Below are positions 12,996 through 24,890 of a stretch of 64,000 bases of DNA, one piece after another. Source of the DNA: Acridotheres tristis (lineage: Eukaryota; Chordata; Aves; Passeriformes; Sturnidae); assembly GCA_037013685.1 (NCBI GenBank), contig CM072894.1:33101029-33165028 (forward strand). Reading direction: 5' to 3'. Position 1 is the stretch's first letter. Each line of letters begins with the position of its first letter. Position numbers and translations under genes: made by a program. Below the pieces are notes generated by a model. The model was given only the letters and a program-made list of their open reading frames with translations, had not been told where the DNA came from and ran no database searches.

Positions 12996-13069
12996 GAAAA
13001 AAAATGTAAAAAAAACCAAAACAAACAAAAAAACAAACAAAAAAACCAAGCAAACAAAAAAAAACCCCT
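12996..13069. repeat. A/C-rich tract
   Basis: About 75 bp of A with C singles, pairs and one CCCC on the + strand. It includes repeated AAACAAAC units and closes the simple-tract cluster that starts at 10621. Confidence 0.88.
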
Positions 13070-14089
13070 CAGACATCCAAAAAAACCAGAGTGAACTAGA
13101 AAGTTGAAGACACAGCAGCAAAATACCTCTATGATGACCTGATTAATTATTCTACTTATTCAGAACTATTTAAAAGAAGTTAAAAATAACCACTCCCCAC
13201 TTTGAAACAATACACACATTGCTGTTGTACTCGTGAATTGTGCTGGACAATTAACTCGGATCCATGTGGAACACACAGACTAGAGCTGAACACCTGCACA
13301 ACCACAGCACCTTTACCTTTAAATTAAATGTTGCTACTAAAGGTATACAATACAAGGTACAATTAACTTTAATTCTTATGGAACAGAACCTTTCTACATT
13401 AACCTCACATATGAAACAAGGATAACATGGTTTAATATATTTATGATACTCACAGTCACCACTTGCTTCAACAAAAATGTTTGCTGTGCTATGGCACCCT
13501 GTAATTCCCTCCAGAAATGCATATAATTATACAAATCATCCAGAAATATTGGAAAAATGTGAAAATTGTATTTCAATAACATCTTCCAACAAGGTGCAGA
13601 TGAAGATTTCAACATGTGTTTTATTCTGGACCCTGAATTCCAGGAGGAGTTGTCAATATTGGTTGGTCCTTCTCATTTTTATGAATTATATATTTAGCTT
13701 CATTTAACATAACCAATGAGGCTTTAATTTGGGAAACATCAGATGAGGGTTCCCAAGGGTGTGTTGATAGAGAGTACATAAATTATTAAATTCAAGTAAT
13801 CAAATATAGAGGAAAAGCAAAAAAAATGCCTGTTAGACCATGCATAATTAACTGTATACTAAGAGCACACACAACACAACTTTGGGTAATTTTTTTATTA
13901 GGCTCATAATTGAATTTTTTCTTCTGTTTAGAGCTATTAATATTCTCTAACCTTTCTGTAAAACACCTGAAGTTCTTTATTCCAGACTTTCAAGTGGGAT
14001 GCTGAGAGGCTAATCCAGCTCATATCTATATAATCATGTGGAGATTGTGTGGCTGTATTAGTTAATATTTGTTCTTTATTTATTTATAG
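13070..14089. other. Single-copy noncoding stretch
   Basis: This is AT-rich sequence with no recognisable gene or repeat. Open frames are at most 76 codons. Confidence 0.55.
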
Positions 14090-14500
14090 CAACATAAATC
14101 AGAGGAAATTCACAGAAATCAAGGCTATTATAGGGCTATAAAATACATGCAGGTAAAGATGACCTACACCATTAAAACTGAGGCTCATTATGGCTGCTTT
14201 TCAAGTAGAAAAAATTGATGGATGACAGGAGGATTATTTCCCAGGAGCAAAGTATCCCAGAAATATAGAACCTTTTACTGGCTGTAATGATCATATTTAG
14301 TCATTACTCAAAATCAGATTAATCATTAATTCAATGCATTTGCCAGCACACACCTCTTACTAGCCATTTGACTATTTATGCATCCCATGGTGCTGCACAA
14401 TTAGTTCCTGAATTCCAGTGACATTTCTGCCCTGATCTGATCTGATCTCTCCTCAGCTATGAATATTAGGTAAATGGGGTGTTCCTATCATTCTCTTAGT
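14090..14500. promoter_or_regulatory. Possible conserved regulatory element (homeodomain-motif rich)
   Basis: The sequence is well mixed and free of simple tracts. It is dense in TAAT/ATTA cores: 14281-14340 alone has TAAT at 14285, ATTA at 14303, and two ATTAAT hexamers at about 14318 and 14325. A short (TGATC)3 repeat lies at 14432-14448. Such ATTA-rich islands in gene deserts are often developmental enhancers, but motif density in AT-rich DNA is weak evidence and conservation has not been tested. Confidence 0.22.
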
Positions 14501-14741
14501 ACAATTTTGTGAATAAATGTGTGATATTTTTATTGTGGCAAGGTGAAAATAAAATGCAAAAGGAGAAAATAAACCAAAAAAAAAAAAATTGATTTCTTGC
14601 AACTTGGACCAGCAAAAAAATTTTTGCAATATTTGCTTTGCTCTAATTGCTGATATATCATGACATTTTAACTTAAATTAAAGATCAAATAAAGGTTATT
14701 TGCAGTAATTAAAGCTGCAGTCTCCAAGCACCAACTGGATG

Positions 14742-14762
14742 AAAAAAAAAAAAAAAAAAAAA
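14742..14762. repeat. Poly-A run (A21)
   Basis: This is an uninterrupted A21. The preceding sequence is not recognised as a retroelement or processed pseudogene. Confidence 0.9.
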
Positions 14763-14921
14763 GTACTGCTGGAGAAATTACCTTCAAACTTCCCTGGGCT
14801 CTTTGCTGTTCATTCTGTAGCTCCACAAGTGGAGTAAGCAGCCCAACATCCACCCCATGTTTGAGACTCGAGGAAGATTCTGTACACTATTATTCAGATT
14901 CACAAGAAAAGATGTAAGAAT

Positions 14922-15030
14922 ACACACACACACACAAAACAAAACAAAAAAAAACCCCAAACCAAACCAACCAACCAACCAACCAAACAAAACCCACAAC
15001 AACAACAAAAAAAACAAAACACCAAACACC
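14922..15030. repeat. Compound (AC)n, AAAAC and (CCAA)n tract
   Basis: About 110 bp are A and C only on the + strand. An (AC)7-8 dinucleotide run starts at 14922, followed by AAAAC units, an ACCCC block, about five CCAA units near 14966-14985, and AAC units. The complementary strand carries (GGTT)n, a two-tetrad G-quadruplex-type sequence. Confidence 0.9.
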
Positions 15031-15924
15031 TCTATCCTCCTTGCAACCCCACTGTCATTCCCTCCTTCCAAATTTTGTAAAACCTCTTCTATATGATAAT
15101 CACAAGATGTCAGTAAATTAGGGAACTATGTAAATTTTTACTGTTTCAACATAATCTCTATTTAAATGATTACAGAAGGGAAGGATCCAAAAATTGTAAG
15201 AACTAGTTTTGAAAAACTGCTCATATTTATATGGTGAACTTCTGGGACATTGGAAGATCACTTTTATTTACCTAAGTGCACCATAAAGCTCTTTTTCTTT
15301 TCATTTAGTAAAGAATTAACTTCATCTGTTTAATGAGACACTAAGTAAAAGTAGCAAGGTGATATTTTCTAATGGTATTTCCAAGTGCATGTTGATATTC
15401 AGTCTATACTCTCTCACACATTTTTTAACCACTTTTAAGTACAGTTAATGCCACTGAAATCTAAAAAAACTTCTCTGCAGAATATCCACAAAGTAACAGA
15501 CAACTCAAATTTATATCCATGTACACAATGACATAAGATTCATCAAAGTCTTACTTCTCGTTTATTTTTCTTAATTCAAGTTAGAGATACTAAGACAGAA
15601 AGCTTTTTCTGACATTGGTAGCTGTCAAAAAGCTTCCCTAAAAAAAGAACCTGGGAGACAGTGCTGCATTTTAATTTCCATCTGATTTCAAAACAAGATT
15701 TTTTTTTTTTTATGTCCTACAGGCAAATTACTTCAGAATACAATGGTGTGAATGTGGCATTGTTTCATCCTGAGAAATGCTCTGCTTACAGCTACTTTTT
15801 CCACTCCTGTACTTTGGCTTTAGTATTTATTTCCTGCTGCTTTTGCTAATATTCCTTCACCCTCAGTGTTTCTCAGATACTCCTGGTTTGGTCCTCTAAT
15901 CTTAGATTTGATATGTTTTCTTTC
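15031..15924. other. Single-copy noncoding stretch
   Basis: No gene or repeat is recognisable here. There is a T12 run near 15699-15710. Confidence 0.55.
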
Positions 15925-15947
15925 TTTTTTTTTTTTTTTTTTTTTTT
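15925..15947. repeat. Poly-T run (T23)
   Basis: This is an uninterrupted run of about 23 T inside a wider pyrimidine-rich patch, followed by a second T-run and CCCCC. Confidence 0.88.
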
Positions 15948-16539
15948 ACTTTTTTCCCCCACCTGCTATCTACTTTCTTATTTAATATATGACCAAACAG
16001 GTTTTCTCTCCATAGTCCTGGTTGCTTCTTAGTTTTTTCCCCTTAGTTTCCACAACAGAATTTTTAATCCAAGTCCTGGCAGCTGCTTGACCATTCAGTT
16101 TGTATTAAAGAACATATTTCAAGACTATTACTGCCTAGTTACAAAGTCCTTATTAAATTTAGCTAAAATGTACTAAGGGCTAAATAGAAAATTCTTTACA
16201 GGTAGGCCCTTGGCTTATATAGATAATCATTCACTGTATGATTCTGTGTGAATAAACTCAAAAAGTATTCAAAAATGTTGTCTTGAAGAAACTCTAAAAG
16301 ATTCATCTTTCAGTATTCATCTCTCATTTTACAGTTTTTTTTCTCTCAAGCATCAATCTGAATAGTATTTGGTTTCCACAAATGTTTGCAGAAAGGAAAA
16401 AAAAAAACCCAAAAAAACCTTTTGCATCTTTTCAGTGTTTTCTAAAAAAAATATTTCTTCAACAACTTTAAGACGCTCTTTATCTTTCCTCCATTCCTAA
16501 AAGTGTGGGATTTCACAGGAATTAAAACTCTATTCACAG

Positions 16540-16720
16540 TTCATTACTCTGCCGACTAATAGCGTTAATTGGTCAAATAATTATTTGCTAAGAACGTTTC
16601 AGCCAATTATCTTGAAGTATGCTGCTGGTGGAGAGGGAGGGTTATTTGTCAAGAGGATGCAGCTGCCAAACACATTCCATATTATCATAAAATAATCTGT
16701 GTCTGGAGAGGCTGAGGAAC
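16540..16720. promoter_or_regulatory. Possible conserved regulatory element with paired CCAAT/ATTGG
   Basis: There are several homeodomain-type cores (ACTAAT, GTTAATTGG, AATAATTATT, CCAATTATC). TAATTGG at 16566-16572 is repeated as its exact reverse complement CCAATTA at 16603-16609. The patch is well mixed and has no simple repeats. It could be an enhancer; conservation is untested. Confidence 0.2.
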
Positions 16721-16854
16721 ACTGTTTTTATAATGTTTTGTTTTGTTTCGTTTTTGTTAAAAGAAATCTAAAGAAATCCCTATGCCAGCTCTTCCTTTTG
16801 TCCAAACTTCCCAATAACTTTTAATCTTAGGGAAAAAAAAAGGAAAAGGATAAA

Positions 16855-16881
16855 ATAAACAAACAAACAAACAAACAAACA
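16855..16881. repeat. (AAAC)n microsatellite
   Basis: There are about six perfect tandem AAAC units on the + strand. The repeat is short and perfect, so likely to vary in length between individuals. Confidence 0.92.
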
Positions 16882-19800
16882 GAAACCTCCAAAAATCCTC
16901 TATGTGAGGCAGTCCTACCAGGGTAGAAAAGGTAAGAGAAAAGATCTGTTTAACCTGAAACAGCTGTAATTGCACCACAACTCCATTGTCCACAGGAGAA
17001 CAGAGAAATTCTCAGCAGCTGGTTACAACCAGAATTAAATTTCTTGAGAAGAGGACCCCCATCTATAGTGGCAACACAACCTTATCTCTGCAGCTTTGTT
17101 TACTTCTCCCATTGATTTAGATCCAGGAGATAGGACTTATTTCAGTGATAAACTTCTGAACAATGTAGAAGCAGTGTTTATCCTCTTTTGTGCCATCTTT
17201 TCAAAAACTCATAAATCTTTTTATTACAAGCATACCTTCAAAATGTTACTGATTTCCTGAGATGTGCCTCTCAGTGAATGTGCCACATTTCAGGAGAGAA
17301 GTAGAATATGAAAGTTCAGATTTAAAGAAAAAAAAAATTTGCCAGTTCTCAACTTTGAAAATATTAAGATCTTGTCAAGGAATAATGGGGGGAAACCAAT
17401 CAGAAGAGTATATACCAATTTCAAAAGACAATTTGCCAATCATTTGCTCTACTCTGAGCTTCTGTGGGGAAATTCTCCTAAATAACAATAATTTGACTGG
17501 CAAATTGTAGAGCTGCAAAAGCTCATCTTTGGCATCTCCATTAAAAGGCTTTCAGCTACTCCTTAGCTCACTTAGTTTTATTTTGTTTACTTGTTTGGCT
17601 GTAATTGCATGCAATTTGTAGTTGTGCCTTCCCTATAATTACACATGCCGCTTTTCCTAGTGAAAAAATGATGCAGCAATGTGGCAGTCTAAAGATATAT
17701 GTGGTGAAAATTGACACATTTTCACTACTACATGTTTTTGATGTGTATAGGTGTCATGGAGAAAAATTAAGACCTAGCAGTGCACACAGATCAAAGCTGT
17801 TCAGTTTTGCAATGGAAATCTAAACATGCATTGAAATTCTTTTCATCTTAATGATCATAGTGTAATAAATACTTTGCTAAATGAAAAACCTTTCATTGTT
17901 TCAAATCTCTTTTCAGATAACTGTGTAGATGCACAACACTATAATTAGCTGAAATAGAGATATTTTGCAAACTTCTATAAGGTGCCCAGTGACCACAAGG
18001 GTTATATAGTGCAGCATTTCACATGCTGTATTTCATTAATTTCTAAAAATAGAGCTAAAATACCCAAGTCTTTCAGTCACCAAATGAATGCTTTTGATAA
18101 TCCTTTCAGACATAAATGGAAGAACACTTTGTTTATACAGAAATGGAGACGAGTTATATAGCAGAATTATACAGTATTTAAAATAGATGTTAGTGCAGTT
18201 CACTGAAATGAAAACATAATCCAGAGTTTAAGAATTCCAAACCTAAACAATCCAGAATTTGACCCTGAACTAAGATTACTGCAACTGTGGATGAGAAATT
18301 ATGAGGAACTAGAGGAAATCCTCATTGTCCTTCCCCAAAGGCATGAAGAGAAGACAACACCCTAAGTGCCACCTCATTAAAAGCATTTGGATTCCTTTAG
18401 GATCCACATTAACAAAAGTGGAGTGAAGGAATAAAACATCTCCTCAAGCAAGTGGCCACACTGACAACATTTCAGTCACTGAGAAAAACAGCTGCAATTT
18501 CAACAGCAGCATTCCTAACACTGCATAAAAAGGCATGTGCATGGAACCTACTAACTACCAACAGTGTGTGTGTACTGTAGCCTAAATGTTCTCCTCCTCC
18601 ACGTACACCTGGATATTTGGAAAACAAGGATTATAAAGCTGGTTCTGCTCATGAGTCACTGGCCACGTTCATGTGATGACAGCTAAATTACAGTTTATCT
18701 ATCATGTCACTCACTGAGTGTGCGTGGACATCTGGGTGTATGTAAAACACACTTCATTTCCCAAGGATAATGCACATGGGGGGTTAAGCTTTCACATTTT
18801 AGTCTCAAAAATGATGGAATATTCATACAGTTTTTGCTGTTCCTTCAATAAGCAGTAACTTCCTGAACTATTGCAATTTGTGTACGTGACCATGTTCTGA
18901 CCAACCCACCCAACAGACTTCCTACTGTCCTCATTTTACAGGTATAACAACTGAAATATTACACTACAATGGTGACAGATAAACTTCTGATTCTTCATCT
19001 CAAATCTGCCCCTGCTGTTTCCACACTGTCTCCAATTTACAGCCAGGCTTCAGTAGTCTTTGCCTTTTTTAAACAATTTTTATGATCTTTTTAGTACTGC
19101 AATAATTGTAATATATGTATGTGTAGATCATTGTGGGAAGTAAAACTATTAAGAAATTTTACTAAAATAAAGCATGTTGGGTGTTAGAGAAGCTTCACTG
19201 GTGTAACTTTTATTGTTTTCCAATTTTATTCATATATTTTATCCCTCCAAACCCCTATTGTTATTCCGAGCAGACTTTTGTAATGCTATGCACAACATTT
19301 TACTGTCTCCATCAGTAGCTGGAAATGCTCAAAATGGGTAAATATAAAAATGCAGATGAATTTCTAGGCAGTGCAAGTCCATCAGTCTCCAACATTCCCA
19401 TTGGCCAGTTATTTCTGGTGACTGGAGAGTTGGAGGGAAAGAATGAAAAAGCCAAGCCTTATTCAAATGCCTGAGAATATTCCCTTCAAAATCAATCTCA
19501 ATTTATTTCTCCATCAGCAACTGACCTCATAGAATATACCTATTTCTGATTCCTCTGTCATCAGCTGAGAACGAGAACAATAGGTGTGATGCACAGTGAG
19601 CATTTCTGGGGCAGGCAGGAGAGGAGTCCAGGAGTTTCCTGCTGGCTCCATCCCCACTTCCCATCCTGTCCTTTGCTACACCTGTTAGTGAGCTGGGCAC
19701 AGTTACCACTCCAACACTGCTGCTCTTATTCAGGTAGCAATTTACTGATGAGCTGAAATGAAGTTCCCCCTGGTTTGACACCCTTTCCACCTGGCTGCAC

Positions 19801-20209
19801 CTGCCTGGCAGAGGGCACCACTGCTGGGTCTGATCCCACTCAGAGGTGGGGCTGTGATCAGGGACTGCACCCTTGTGCACGTGTATTACTGATGGCTGCT
19901 ATCTCTGCAAAGTTGTGTTTTACACTAATGAAAAACATTTCCTCTAACTGAGTACCTACTCATCTGTGTTCTAAAAACTGACATGATAAGAAAAAACAAA
20001 CAAACAAAAGAGCATGAAGCTACTGTTTAAATATATTCAAGTTTTTATCCTATATTAGAATATAGTCTAGTGACTCTATAAACAAAAGTAAGTTTTTCTA
20101 CGTCAGATCATGGGTATTTGGCACTCTAACCTCAGCCACCTGTGGTGCCTTTCTGAGACCATTCTTTCGTAATTGTGGATTTGCAGCTTTCAGAGTCTGT
20201 AACCAACAT
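16882..20209. other. Single-copy noncoding stretch
   Basis: No gene or interspersed repeat is recognisable in about 3.3 kb. An 11-bp inverted repeat (ACAATTTGCCA at 17428-17438 and its complement at 17498-17508) lies 59 bp apart. A 117-codon minus-strand open frame at 19527-19880 resembles no known protein. The slightly GC-richer patch at 19600-19870 is also unexplained. Confidence 0.5.
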
Positions 20210-20416
20210 TACAGAATGGTTTGGGTTAGAAGGGACCTTAAAGATCACCCCATTCCACCTCCTGCCATGGTCAGGGACACCTTCCACCATCCCACGTTGT
20301 CCCAGCCCTGTCCAACCCGGCCTTGGACACTTCCAAGCTCAGTCCCAACCTCACTGAACCACCTGTGCCAGGGCCCTGCCACCCTCATGGTAAAGAATTT
20401 CTTCCTGATATATGAT
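20210..20416 (-). mobile_element. CR1 LINE 3'-end fragment (about 205 bp)
   Basis: The + strand reads ACAGAATGGTTTGGGTT, then AGAAGGGACCTTAAAGATCA, TGCCATGGTCAGGGACACC, CCGGCCTTGGACACTTCC and AAGAATTTCTTCCTGATAT. This is the reverse complement of the avian CR1 3' region, in the right order, so the element is on the minus strand and 5'-truncated. It is the best-preserved CR1 match in the window. Two overlapping short open frames here are CR1 shadow frames. Confidence 0.95.
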
Positions 20417-21113
20417 CAGGGATATTTGAAATCTGGATAATTGAGATGAAATTTGTGTGTTGCTTCTCTTCCACACCAACAAACACACTGTGGGGTGAAC
20501 TAGCTCTTCTCCAACAGGTTCTACTGCTGCAAATAGCCACAATCTACTGAAGATCCCCATTAAAAAATCAGTTTGCAGCAACAATATCACAATAATTTTG
20601 ACCATGAGTTTCCTCCAGGTACAGACATAAGTAGCTATGACTGTGGGAGTACCAATGGAAAACAGGAGTTGCTAGTACTGTATGTATTTTTCATTTAAAC
20701 TCAGCAATTCTTTGGAAGGCTTATTATGTCAAAATAAAAGTGTTGGTATCATTTATATCCTTCTGAGAAATATATTACCTTATATATCAAGAAAACTAAT
20801 TAGAGCCAAGAACATTGTTTTCTGGTCCTTTCTAAATTGTACACAACCTTTTTATTGGCACAGTGAATTGTCCCTGGTTGAAAGTGATGATTCCTTCAGA
20901 GCCAAACACTTAAATCTTTATTTAATAGTGGAGCAAGCCCTGAAGAAACAATATTCCCATGTGTCAAAGTAGTGTATTTTTGAAAATACAACCTTCTGCA
21001 GAAACAGATTTCAATTACACTTCTTTCATGCTTAAAATGCAGTTACCTCATTGACTAATTTTCATCTAGCCTATAACTATGGGATGTATTTCAATATAAA
21101 CGTAGCTGACCAT

Positions 21114-21142
21114 AACAAACAAACAAACAAATAAACAAACAC
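21114..21142. repeat. (AAAC)n microsatellite
   Basis: There are about seven AAAC units with one AAAT interruption on the + strand. Confidence 0.9.
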
Positions 21143-21727
21143 AACTTGAGAAATAAAACACTGCAAATCATTGCTTAATTGACTCACAAATGTCACTAGC
21201 TCCAACCATGTCACAGCAATGACAAGTTACTATGGAAACTAATGCATAAATTATGTTTTAGAATAATTAAAGTGTGCATTACTTCAGCATTGCAGCATTT
21301 AATAGAGCTATGCAGAAACAAACCGTCTCACACAGAGGCATCCACCATCCCAGAACTGACTCCTGAACCCCATGGAAATGAGAAAGAATGCATTTTCCTG
21401 TCAATGGAATACTTGAGACTTGAGCTAGCTACACTTGTAGTCTTTGAGAGGAGCCATCATCTGTGTTCTGTATCTCCATCAGGCACCAAACTAAATGTAG
21501 AATTCACAAGCTGTGTACTCTATTTCTGCTTTTTCTCAGTGAGACAAGGGCAAAGCAGACTGGAAGGAAGAAGAGACAATCATGTTGGATGCTCTGAACA
21601 CGAGTGATGGGAAACAATTCTGAAGTGGATGTAGATGTAAATGCATCCTCCTGATTTGTGTCTTCACAGACAGCAGCAAAGTAACTCATTGTTTTCCCTC
21701 ACATGTTAGCACTGTGATAAGCAAATG

Positions 21728-21762
21728 AGAAAAAAAGAAAAAAAGAAAAAAAAAAGAAAGAA
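21728..21762. repeat. A/G-rich (GAAA-like) tract
   Basis: The + strand is purely A and G: A-runs broken by single G, ending in GAAAGAAA units. This is a homopurine tract, unlike the A/C tracts elsewhere in the window. Confidence 0.85.
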
Positions 21763-23163
21763 ATACATTCCAGCAAATTGTTGTCCCCAAAGATCAAATC
21801 CTTTGTTCTACAGAGTATGTCAGTGTATCTGCAGAGGGATCTGTGAGAGGGGAGGGAGTTAATTGCCTTGTGAGTCCAATGCTCTGTTAATAGAAATTTC
21901 TTCTGAATAAATAATGTGGAAATAAGAATATTAAATAGCTCCACAAAACACACTGGCTCTACATAACACCAGTGCAGACAGCTTTGTGTTGTGAGAGCTG
22001 CTGGGTTAGAACACATTTCAGTGACAGAGAATCATGCTTTGACACTCATTTGCAATTTCTCATTATTGGGAATTTGAGAAAGACATTTTTTTTCGTTTTG
22101 TTTTTTTTTTTACTTTAAACTGAGTGAGTTTGCTAAGAAAATATCGAATGTTGCTGTTCAAAAGACAGTGCTACTCCACCAGCGAAAATGAGTTTGGAAA
22201 ACTGGCTTCTAGGCAGCAATGGGAAATGTTCCTTAAAGGAAAGACTAGCAGGACTTTCTTCTTCCTACTGTCTTGGGGTCTGCACAATGCCACATTTTAA
22301 CTGTTAAATATTGAATTTTCTCAATTTTCTTTCCCCCCATATAAATTGATTACGTAAAACTTCATTTAGAGATGGATTGGGAGTTTCTAAATGAGTTAAA
22401 ATTCTGTTTCACTATATTCTAAATTTAATCATGAAGGCTAAATTTATATAGAACAATTCTTCAGAGGAGAGTCATTATCATAATGTGAGCTTAGTAAAAA
22501 CCCAGATTAAAAAAAATTGCTAAGGGAACCTTTTTTTTCCTCTTTATGTAAACAAATAACCACAATCCAAACATCCCCCAAAGTAAAATCAATGCAAATG
22601 CACTACAAAAATTAAAGTATTTCTCTCCATTTCTTTTCTTCTTGAGGACTAATAAACAACTTACATGTGACAGATCTTACTCATATCCCTTAGTAGTTGG
22701 AGCAGTATTACAGCAATTAGTGAGTTATTAGTATTTACATAAAACAGAATTTGGTAGAGACAAAATGAGGCTTCAATCTTAGGAAACAGTGGAAATTGTA
22801 TCAAAAAAAAGAACTAACAAATACATGATCAGATAATTAATAAGATACATTTAGCAAGCTAAAAGAGACATAGAATTAAAATTGACATAAAGTGTCTCTC
22901 AAGTTTATATAACCCTATTAAGAAGGTGAGAAGCTTCTGGAAAAGAATAATGAATATAAGTTACATCTATATGATAACCTTTTAAAATAGTGTCCCGTAC
23001 CTAAATATCTTAAAATTACTGTACCATCATGAGGCAAGAGAGAAGGTCATCCTGTGAATTGAAGAGTCTTTAAAAGATTAAAAGCATATGGCAGAATTTT
23101 TATTCACCCCCCTGCACCCTGTAGGTTATTTCAAGGATCAGGGCTCAGAGCTGTGATATTCAA

Positions 23164-23187
23164 CACATGATTTAAGTAAATCATGTG
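23164..23187. other. 24-bp palindrome (11-bp arms, 2-bp centre)
   Basis: The left arm CACATGATTTA (23164-23174) is followed by AG and then by its exact reverse complement at 23177-23187. It could be a dimeric protein-binding site or a small cruciform, or chance. No surrounding mobile element explains it. Confidence 0.8.
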
Positions 23188-23543
23188 GCAATTTGGAAGG
23201 TTTGTACATAAGTTTGATGGAAAAGGCACAGACAACACAGACTGGTGATAAAATGGCAGATCCATCTAAATGGCAGCACACAAGTAAAAATAACCCTACC
23301 TAGAGCAATAATAAACCCTAGATAAGACGTTGCCACTCATACAAGGCATCTGGTATCATGTCAGACAGTTCCCTAAAGGTGTCAGCTTAAAGCCCAGTAG
23401 CTCTCAAAAAGGCAAATAGAAAACTATTAAGAATATCTCAAAACCATCAACACACCATTGTGTGAATTCATGATGCACAGCTGGAATTTTCCATGCAATC
23501 TCAGACATCTCACCTCAAGAAAGCCCTAAGGCAGAACTATGAA

Positions 23544-23583
23544 CAAAATAAAATAAATAAATAAATAAATAAATAAATAAATA
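23544..23583. repeat. (AAAT)n microsatellite
   Basis: About nine AAAT units, eight of them perfect, on the + strand. It is a probable length polymorphism. Confidence 0.94.
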
Positions 23584-24719
23584 GAAATATATACTTTACA
23601 GAAGTTTCTAAATACAAAAGAAAATACACATGTGATGGAAAGGGGGGAAAAAAGCTACAAGTAGAGCAAAATTTTTCAGAGCAATAAAGAAACAGAAACA
23701 GAACTAGACAAAATAAAATAACAAATCATATAAGGTCATTAATAGAAAAAATATTTCATGTGCTTCGAAGAAGCAAAAGAGGATAAATTTAAACAGAATC
23801 TTATAAAACTACCATTTGAAATCACAGTATTACAACAGTATTGAGGATTTGATTGAAAGCAATGTGTTCAAAAACGGGTCAACGCAAAGTCTGTCATTGC
23901 CAACCAGTGAGGATGGTACAGAAACAAAGCCTGGCTCAAAAGAGCTTTTTCTTTGTCCTTAACTTATCAGTTAAAATTTGTGAAGTATCCCAAGGTTAGA
24001 TAAGTCTTCCTGTGCCCTGGATGCTTTATGCTTCCCTACTGGCCACTTTCCAAAACACTTTATTGAACTGGTCAGGCCCTTGGATTCTCCATCTTAGAAG
24101 TTTTTATGTTTCTTAATCCTTAAACTTATTTATTGTTAATGCACTCAATCCAATTAAACTTTGATTTAGCTACTATTTTATTTATTATTGGATAGGAGTT
24201 ATCTAGTTGAAATACCTCATTATAACAGTTCATTACAAAGTTATTTCCAAGTATCACACATTTTTTCCTTTCCTTATTTTCAATTTCTTTTTTGTGGTTG
24301 CGTTCTCACAGCTTTCCAAAAAAAAGTTATTTAAACAGTGAGACAGCATTTAAACCAGTGTGAACCTCTTCACACAGAACTATTAGCTAACCCAGACCCG
24401 AAAATTGGTTGGAAATTTGCTGTACTGCAGAGTGAAAGACAACTCCATGGCAAAGGTCAAGGACTGAAATAAACAGGCAGAGATTCTGTCTGAGTCAGTG
24501 GATGGTAAAATCTGGATTTTTTTCTCTAAAACAACAACTTTCCCAGCAAATTGCTAAACTGCTGCCATTCAAGGCACGCAGGACTCAGAAAATACGCTGG
24601 GACTGCAGTTTAAAATATCTGATCCTGCTCTGCCTCTGTTCCCCAGGCTTGGCTGTCCTCTTCCTTGTGCCAACGCTGGCACTTGTGGGATCCAAGACTG
24701 CACAGAAAGCTGGAGCGTG

Positions 24720-24890
24720 CCAAAATTATCCCAACTGATGGGAAAGCACAGTCTGCAGACAGATCAGTACCCAATAGCCAAAATTATCCCAACTGATGGG
24801 AAAGCACAGTCTGCAGACAGATCAGTACCCAATAGCCAAAATTATCCCAACTGATGGGAAAGCACAGTCTGCAGACAGATCAGCTCCCAA
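24720..24890. repeat. 58-bp minisatellite, three tandem copies
   Basis: A unit of 58 bp starting CCAAAATTATCCCAACTGAT begins at 24720, 24778 and 24836. Copies 1 and 2 appear identical over all 58 bp. Copy 3 is identical for its first 48 bp and then diverges (CTCCCAACACAG instead of TACCCAATAG). The array continues directly from ordinary single-copy sequence, and a short open frame (24502-24738) ends inside copy 1. Near-perfect identity implies a recent duplication or ongoing homogenisation. Copies abut without spacers. Confidence 0.95.

Larger units (their letters stand above)
20417..24719. other. Single-copy noncoding stretch
   Basis: No gene is recognisable. It holds an (AAAC)n run at 21114-21142, an A/G-rich patch at 21728-21762, an (AAAT)n run at 23544-23583 and a 24-bp palindrome at 23164-23187. 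A 121-codon open frame at 21242-21607 and a 105-codon minus-strand frame at 21699-22016 resemble nothing known. Confidence 0.5.

Noticed and set aside
24502..24738. Short open frame with a hydrophobic, signal-peptide-like stretch ending in the minisatellite
   Set aside because: 78 codons, no known family, and its end is set by the repeat unit. Likely chance.
24720..24890. CRISPR-like regular repeat
   Set aside because: The 58-bp units abut head to tail without unique spacers, and the genome is that of a vertebrate.
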